11,242 nucleotides of DNA from Bacteroidota bacterium (lineage in GTDB: Bacteria > Bacteroidota > Ignavibacteria > UBA10030 > UBA8401), in assembly GCA_025355705.1 (NCBI GenBank), contig JANXZD010000373.1, positions 1 through 11,242 on the forward strand, written 5' to 3'. Below, piece by piece: positions 7,437 to 11,242 of the stretch. Numbering within the stretch: position 1 is the stretch's first letter; each line of letters opens with the position of its first letter. A program made the translations under genes and the position numbers. The notes beneath the pieces are model-generated. The model was not told where the DNA came from and ran no database searches. It saw only the letters and a list, made by a program, of their open reading frames with translations.

Positions 7437-9223
7437 GTCAAATGCAGGAAGATGATATATTAGGTAAAGCATACGACACTCAATTGATGCGTCGGCTAGT
7501 TCATTATTTACGTCCATACAAATGGCAGGTTGTTATTGCAATATTTTTGGCTCTTGCCGTATCTGGTCTCGAAGCTGTTCGTCCATATTTCACTAAAATT
7601 GCGGTCGATGTTAATATTGCCAACAGCGATAAAGTTGGATTGTTAAATACCACCTTGTTGTTTTTCATCTTATTGATTGTTCGCGGTATCGTTCAATATT
7701 ATAATGCATATCTCACTCAAAAGATCGGCCAGGAAACAATCTTTGATCTGCGGATGGAAATATTTCGACATCTTCAAAAATTATCATTAAAATTCTATGA
7801 CAAAAACCCCATCGGTCGTCTGATCACGCGTGTTACAAGCGACGTTGAAGTGCTGAATGAAATGTTCTCCTCCGGAATTGTGATGGTGTTCAGTGATGTG
7901 TTTATGATCATCGGAATTGTTTGGTTCATGTTCAGCATGAATACCCAACTTGCATTATTGTCTTTAAGTGTTCTTCCGTTTTTGATCTATGGAACATCGT
8001 TGTTTCGGAAAAAAGCACGCGAAGCATATCGCGAGGTTCGTTTATACATTGCACGTATCAATACATTCATGCAGGAACATATTACTGGGATGTTGGTTGA
8101 TCAGATATTTAATCGTGAAAAAAAGGCTTACAAAGAATTCGATCAACATAATGCCGGACATCGAGAAGCGAATATCAAATCTATCTTTTATTATGCGGTA
8201 TTCTATCCGAGTGTCGATTTGATCGGTGCGGTTGCCGTAGGATTGATCATTTGGTATGCCGGCGGGAATGCCTTGCAAGGAAGTGTGACCATTGGAACGG
8301 TGATGGCATTTCTTCAGTTCAATGAAATGTTTTGGCGTCCCATCCGCGATCTTAGCGAAAAATATAATATTATGCAGACAGCAATGGCATCTTCAGAGAG
8401 AATATTTAAGCTGCTTGATGATCGGTCATTCATTGTAGAATCTGTATCGCCGCAGATCTTCAAGGATATTGAAGGAAAAATTGAGTTTAAGAATGTTTGG
8501 TTTGCCTATAATTCTGCTTCTGGAAATGAGAATTGGGTATTAAAGGATGTTTCCTTTACCATACATCCAGGAGAAACAGCAGCATTTGTTGGACATACGG
8601 GTGCCGGAAAAACAACGATCATCAATTTGCTTTCACGATTTTACGATGTTCAAAAAGGTGAAATTCTTGTTGATGGAATCAATATTCGTGATGTTGCTCT
8701 TGCAGATCTGAGAAGACATATTGCAGTTGTTCTGCAGGATGTTTTTCTTTTTTCCGGTGATATTAAAGGAAATATCAATCTTGGGAAGGAAGATATTTCC
8801 ATAGAAGAGATCCAAAATGCAGCACGTATTGTTGGAGTTGACAAGTTCATAGAATCGTTGCCGAAAAAATATGATGAAGAAGTGAAAGAACGCGGTTCAA
8901 CTCTTTCGGTAGGACAGAAACAATTGTTATCATTTGCTCGAGCTCTTGCATTCAATCCAAAAATTCTAGTATTGGATGAAGCAACGTCCAGTGTTGATAC
9001 CGAAACTGAAATTCTTATTCAGTCTGCGATCCAAAAATTATTGGCATATAGAACGGCGATCGTAATTGCACACCGTCTTTCCACAATTCAAAGCGCAAAT
9101 CGAATCATTGTGATGCATAAAGGAGAGATTCGTGAAAGCGGAACACATCAGGAATTGCTCGGTCAAAAAGGTATCTATCATCGATTGTACCTCTTGCAGT
9201 ACAAAGATCAAGAAGCAGCATAA
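7433..9223 (+). CDS. ABC exporter half-transporter with canonical catalytic Glu and LSVGQ signature (TM288-like subunit)
   Basis: This 596-residue partner of the preceding gene has the same layout: a membrane domain over about the first 330 residues, then the ATPase. Motifs are Walker A GHTGAGKT (387-394), Q-loop VVLQDVFLFSGDIKGNI, signature LSVGQ (491-495) in place of LSGGQ, Walker B ILVLDE with the catalytic Glu at E516, D-loop SSVD, and H-loop His547. The N-terminus is ~15 residues longer than in the partner (MSQMQEDDILGKAYD), a charged cytoplasmic elbow extension commonly seen in the B subunit of heterodimeric exporters. Its Walker A/B with the partner's LSGGQ forms the consensus ATP site. 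The partner's Asp504 site with this LSVGQ forms the degenerate one. Start by ATGA overlap implies stoichiometric co-translation. Confidence 0.93.
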   Translation: MSQMQEDDILGKAYDTQLMRRLVHYLRPYKWQVVIAIFLALAVSGLEAVRPYFTKIAVDVNIANSDKVGLLNTTLLFFILLIVRGIVQYYNAYLTQKIGQETIFDLRMEIFRHLQKLSLKFYDKNPIGRLITRVTSDVEVLNEMFSSGIVMVFSDVFMIIGIVWFMFSMNTQLALLSLSVLPFLIYGTSLFRKKAREAYREVRLYIARINTFMQEHITGMLVDQIFNREKKAYKEFDQHNAGHREANIKSIFYYAVFYPSVDLIGAVAVGLIIWYAGGNALQGSVTIGTVMAFLQFNEMFWRPIRDLSEKYNIMQTAMASSERIFKLLDDRSFIVESVSPQIFKDIEGKIEFKNVWFAYNSASGNENWVLKDVSFTIHPGETAAFVGHTGAGKTTIINLLSRFYDVQKGEILVDGINIRDVALADLRRHIAVVLQDVFLFSGDIKGNINLGKEDISIEEIQNAARIVGVDKFIESLPKKYDEEVKERGSTLSVGQKQLLSFARALAFNPKILVLDEATSSVDTETEILIQSAIQKLLAYRTAIVIAHRLSTIQSANRIIVMHKGEIRESGTHQELLGQKGIYHRLYLLQYKDQEAA

Positions 9224-9293
9224 AATATCGATTCTTGCTCATACGATTTGTTTTTCCTACTTTTTTTACAAAGATGTTTTATTGAATAATTTT

Positions 9294-9298
9294 AGGAG
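9294..9298 (+). promoter_or_regulatory. Ribosome binding site of fbp
   Basis: AGGAG, 9 nt before the ATG at 9308, is the best Shine-Dalgarno match in the window. It supports the chosen start and independent translation of fbp after the 84-nt T-rich spacer. I could not identify a convincing promoter in that spacer. Confidence 0.7.
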
Positions 9299-9307
9299 CA
9301 CGGTGTA

Positions 9308-10315
9308 ATGCAAAACAATACAAAGATTGTTACACTCGAACGTCATATAAACGAAATAGAACATTTGCATCCTACTGCAACAGGTCATTTCTCAAATATT
9401 CTGCGCGATCTTTCTCTTGCCATAAAGATTATTTGGCGTGAGGTGAGTAAAGCTGGTTTGGTCAACATTCTTGGAGCGGCAGGAACACAAAATGTTTCCG
9501 GCGATCTTGTAAAAAAACTTGATGTCTTTGCCGATGAAACAATCCTTAGAGCAATGGATCACGGGGGTCATTTATGTGCAATGGCTTCAGAAGAACATGA
9601 AAGTATCATAAATATTCCGGAGCAACATCCAAAAGGAAAATACGTTCTTCTCTATGATCCTTTGGATGGATCGGGGAATATTGATGCCAATGTCAGTATA
9701 GGAACAATATTTTCTATCTATCGCCGTATTTCAAAGAACGGAAATGGTACCATAGAAGACCTTCTCCAGCCAGGTTACAAACAAATAGCAGCCGGATATG
9801 TTGTTTTCGGATCGAGTACAATGTTGGTATATACTAGCGGTGATGGTGTCCATGGTTTCACTCTTGATCCAAGTATCGGAGAATTTTTACTTTCTCATGA
9901 AGATATCAAGATTCCGAAACGTGGGAAAATTTACAGTGTGAACGAAGGAAACTATAAATGGTGGGGAACGGGTGTAAAAAAATATATTAAATATTTGCAG
10001 GATGAAGATCAAATGTCGTCCAGGCCGTACTCCGGACGATATATTGGTTCACTCGTTGCAGATTTTCACCGAACATTACTGTATGGCGGCATATACCTAT
10101 ATCCCGGTGATTCGCGGAATCAAAACGGTAAACTGCGGTTGTTGTATGAGAATAATCCATTGGCGTATATATGCGAACAAGCAGGTGGACGCGCGATTGA
10201 TGGCGAAAAGCGTATCTTAGACGTTGTTCCAACAGAACTTCATCAGCGAACCCCGCTATTTATCGGGAGTGTTGATGATGTTAATGATTGCGAGCGATTC
10301 CTTAAGGAACAGTAA
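9308..10315 (+). CDS. fbp: Class I fructose-1,6-bisphosphatase
   Basis: Hydrolyses fructose 1,6-bisphosphate to fructose 6-phosphate and phosphate, the committed step of gluconeogenesis (and of the Calvin cycle where present), in the cytoplasm. It has 335 residues, the usual length. Key motifs are SGDLVKKLDVFAD (64-76), SEEHE (94-98, metal Glu95/Glu96), LYDPLDGSGNIDANVSIGT (115-133, metal Asp117 and Asp120), YSVNEGNYKWW (209-219), RYIGSLVADFHRTLLYGGIY (244-263, the 6-phosphate site) and LAYICEQAGGRAIDG (285-299, metal Glu290). One small variation is DGSGN where many members have DGSSN. It is set apart from the ABC genes by 84 nt, has its own AGGAG site, and ends 28 nt before a strong terminator, so it is likely a single-gene unit or the last gene of the operon. 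Confidence 0.98.
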   Translation: MQNNTKIVTLERHINEIEHLHPTATGHFSNILRDLSLAIKIIWREVSKAGLVNILGAAGTQNVSGDLVKKLDVFADETILRAMDHGGHLCAMASEEHESIINIPEQHPKGKYVLLYDPLDGSGNIDANVSIGTIFSIYRRISKNGNGTIEDLLQPGYKQIAAGYVVFGSSTMLVYTSGDGVHGFTLDPSIGEFLLSHEDIKIPKRGKIYSVNEGNYKWWGTGVKKYIKYLQDEDQMSSRPYSGRYIGSLVADFHRTLLYGGIYLYPGDSRNQNGKLRLLYENNPLAYICEQAGGRAIDGEKRILDVVPTELHQRTPLFIGSVDDVNDCERFLKEQ

Positions 10316-10343
10316 CATCAAATTGTTGATTTGGATCTAAAAT

Positions 10344-10374
10344 AAAAAACCTTCGTCATTGACGAAGGTTTTTT
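10344..10374. terminator. Bidirectional rho-independent terminator between convergent genes
   Basis: Bases 10344-10357 (AAAAAACCTTCGTC) are the exact reverse complement of 10361-10374, with a 3-nt loop ATT. The CCTTCGTC/GACGAAGG stem is flanked by A6 and T6, so each strand ends in a U-tract. It lies 28 nt after the fbp stop and 22 nt beyond the stop of the minus-strand gene, and can serve both. Confidence 0.93.
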
Positions 10375-10396
10375 ATTGGTAGGGTCAAAATGTTAA

Positions 10397-11083
10397 TTAT
10401 TTTAATTTCGCTCTAGCGCGTTTTGCATATTCACTTGTTGGATACATATCCAATAATTTCTGGTATTCGGTTTTTGCTTTTTGTTTATCACCTAAACGCT
10501 CGTAGCTTTGTGCGATCATTAATTGTGCGTCATCTCTTTTTTCAGAGAATTTATATCCCTGCACTAATTGAAAATGCTGGATGGCTTGAGAGTAATCTTT
10601 TAATTGAAAATTACATTCACCCATCCAGTAATGGCAGTTATCGGCATAATCATCTTTAATACCGCTATTTAACAATGTCTGTAATTCTCCGATGGCATCC
10701 CGATAATTTTTTCGTTTGGCAATACTAATTGCTGATTCATATGCTTTGATCTCTTCAGCTGATGATTTTCCGGCAATTGCCTGACGTTTTTGAACTTTTA
10801 CCGGTTCTGATTTTTTTGGCGTGGATACTAATGCCGCATTTGCTGCTTCTAAATCTGATATCTTTGTTGAGAATTCTTTATTGGATTGATGTAAAGAGGA
10901 ATTTTCTTCCTTTAACTGCACATTTTCAGATTTTATTGCATCAAGATCGGCTTGCAATTGTTCTTTTGTAATTGATGAATGATTGTTCTCGTCAACCTTT
11001 AATATAATTTCATGTTTACGGGCCACGGCAATTTTTTCAATTTCCTTTCCCATTTTTCCGTAACCTAATAAAACAATTTTCAT
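10397..11083 (-). CDS. Chimeric protein: DapB-like N-terminus fused to a CpoB/YbgF-like coiled coil plus TPR region
   Basis: It has 228 residues. Residues 1-~45 look like the start of 4-hydroxy-tetrahydrodipicolinate reductase: beta1 plus the Rossmann loop GYGKMG (7-12), helix EIEKIAVARKH, strand EIILKVDENN, then SSITKEQLQ. Residues ~40-85 form a heptad-rich coiled coil (IKSENVQLKEENSSL), ~86-110 a Lys/Pro linker, and 113-228 three TPR-type helical repeats with the CpoB/YbgF flavour (YWMGECNFQLKDYSQAI; C-terminal YPTSEYAKRARAKL). CpoB/YbgF proteins normally start with a signal peptide and work in the periplasm with Tol-Pal; here none is visible, so the product would be cytoplasmic. DapB normally has ~240 residues with a dimerisation domain, which is absent. 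There is no internal Met between residue 11 and ~153, so a shorter normal gene is unlikely. It could be a new fusion, a decayed gene, or an assembly join. Confidence 0.7.
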   Translation of the reverse strand: MKIVLLGYGKMGKEIEKIAVARKHEIILKVDENNHSSITKEQLQADLDAIKSENVQLKEENSSLHQSNKEFSTKISDLEAANAALVSTPKKSEPVKVQKRQAIAGKSSAEEIKAYESAISIAKRKNYRDAIGELQTLLNSGIKDDYADNCHYWMGECNFQLKDYSQAIQHFQLVQGYKFSEKRDDAQLMIAQSYERLGDKQKAKTEYQKLLDMYPTSEYAKRARAKLK

Positions 11084-11097
11084 TTTACTTAAATTTA
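11023..11097 (-). repeat. Left arm of inverted repeat (dapB 5' end copy, inside the chimeric gene)
   Basis: Reverse complement of 11168-11242: 71 of 75 positions are identical by hand count, with the innermost-to-window-edge 49 nt (11023-11071) perfect. The four differences cluster around the start codon: one in the 14-nt leader and three in codons 3-4 (ATTGTT versus ATAATA, Ile-Val versus Ile-Ile). The true arm may extend further left, because DapB-like coding continues to about 10950. Confidence 0.95.
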
Positions 11098-11110
11098 AAA
11101 TTCAGAAACA

Positions 11111-11168
11111 AGCCACGAATAGCACGAATGAACACTAATATTGGTGTTAATTAGTGTAATTAGTGGCT
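11111..11168. repeat. Imperfect 58-nt palindrome made of CACGAAT/CACTAAT units
   Basis: Bases 11111-11138 match the reverse complement of 11141-11168 at 22 of 28 positions with a 2-nt centre. The left half carries three spaced copies of CAC(G/T)AAT (GCCACGAAT, GCACGAAT, ACACTAAT), and the right half carries the inverse (TTAGTG, ATTAGTGGC). It occupies nearly all of the spacer between the two dapB 5' ends. It may be a dispersed intergenic repeat; from memory, similar CCACGAATT..CACGAATT strings occur between genes in many environmental Bacteroidota-like genomes, which I cannot verify here. Confidence 0.85.
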
Positions 11169-11242
11169 AAATTTAAATAAAATGAAAATAATATTATTAG
11201 GTTACGGAAAAATGGGAAAGGAAATTGAAAAAATTGCCGTGG
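11168..11242 (+). repeat. Right arm of inverted repeat (leader and 5' end of dapB, runs to the window edge)
   Basis: Inverted partner of 11023-11097. It starts with the shared 14-nt leader TAAATTTAAATAAA directly before the ATG, so the duplication includes the translation start region. It reaches the last base of the window, so its real end is not visible. Confidence 0.95.
11182..11242 (+). CDS. dapB: DapB, 4-hydroxy-tetrahydrodipicolinate reductase (first 20 codons only)
   Basis: The visible residues are MKIILLGYGKMGKEIEKIAV, a Rossmann beta1-loop-helix with the GYGKMG nucleotide-binding loop that is typical of Bacteroidota-type DapB, the NAD(P)H-dependent reductase of lysine and diaminopimelate synthesis. 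The ATG is preceded by an A/T-only leader without Shine-Dalgarno. Only 20 codons are visible. I infer that this is the parental full-length gene, and the chimeric minus-strand gene holds the copy, but this copy could also be a fragment. Confidence 0.65.
   Translation, partial: MKIILLGYGKMGKEIEKIAV

Noticed and set aside
8650..8955. 101-residue minus-strand frame opposite the second ABC gene
   Set aside because: It mirrors the Walker and signature coding region; composition is typical of a shadow frame.
9241..9290. Bacteroidota-type promoter (TTG...TAnnTTTG) before fbp
   Set aside because: A TACGATTTG string is present but has three spacer bases instead of two and no properly spaced upstream TTG; too weak to report.
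11111..11168. CRISPR array from repeated CACGAAT units
   Set aside because: Units are 7-8 nt with 1-3-nt gaps and occur in both orientations; there are no spacer-length intervals and no cas genes.
11023..11242. Insertion-sequence ends or a miniature transposable element
   Set aside because: The arms are coding DapB sequence, there is no transposase and no target-site duplication can be seen; an inverted duplication explains it better.

Overview
The window is AT-rich (roughly 40% GC by eye) and gene-dense. It looks chromosomal and comes from a bacterium of the Bacteroidota/Chlorobi/Ignavibacteria (FCB) type. The lineage call rests on inference: the DapB amino terminus (GYGKMGKEIEKIA) resembles Bacteroidota-type DapB, Shine-Dalgarno sequences are weak or absent before several genes, and the gene set mixes his genes with Gram-negative envelope proteins (a lipoprotein and a CpoB/YbgF-like protein). 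No transposase, phage gene, CRISPR array, tRNA or rRNA is visible, and no stretch over 300 bases lacks a gene.

Region 1 (1-4319, plus strand) reads as one tightly packed transcription unit: the 3' part of hisA, then hisF, hisI, a PfkB-family kinase, an RmlD-like short-chain reductase and a lipoprotein with an endonuclease/exonuclease/phosphatase (EEP) fold. Gaps are 1 nt or ATGA overlaps, except for a 47-nt hisF-hisI spacer that holds a strong hairpin. HisA, HisF and HisI catalyse successive or linked steps of histidine synthesis. The three genes after them are not histidine genes; their coupling suggests co-expression, not a proven shared pathway. The EEP lipoprotein has lost most of its expected catalytic residues.

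Region 2 (4339-9223, plus strand) holds serS (seryl-tRNA synthetase), a hairpin, and two overlapping ABC exporter genes. The two half-transporters have complementary defects: Asp for the catalytic Glu in the first, and LSVGQ for LSGGQ in the second. This is the hallmark of a heterodimeric exporter with one consensus and one degenerate ATP site (TM287/288, LmrCD, BmrCD type).

Region 3 (9308-10374) holds a class I fructose-1,6-bisphosphatase gene with a good ribosome binding site, ending at a perfect 14-bp bidirectional terminator shared with the convergent gene that follows.

Region 4 (10397-11242) is the most unusual part. A minus-strand gene encodes coiled coil plus TPRs like CpoB/YbgF, but its first ~45 residues are the amino terminus of DapB instead of a signal peptide. 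Only 98 nt away on the plus strand a second dapB 5' end starts and runs off the window. The two form an inverted repeat of at least 75 bp (71/75 identical by hand count), separated by an imperfect 58-nt palindrome built from CACGAAT/CACTAAT units. The simplest reading is an inverted duplication of the dapB promoter-proximal region, possibly by fold-back replication at the palindrome, which created a chimeric gene. An assembly fault cannot be excluded without read data.
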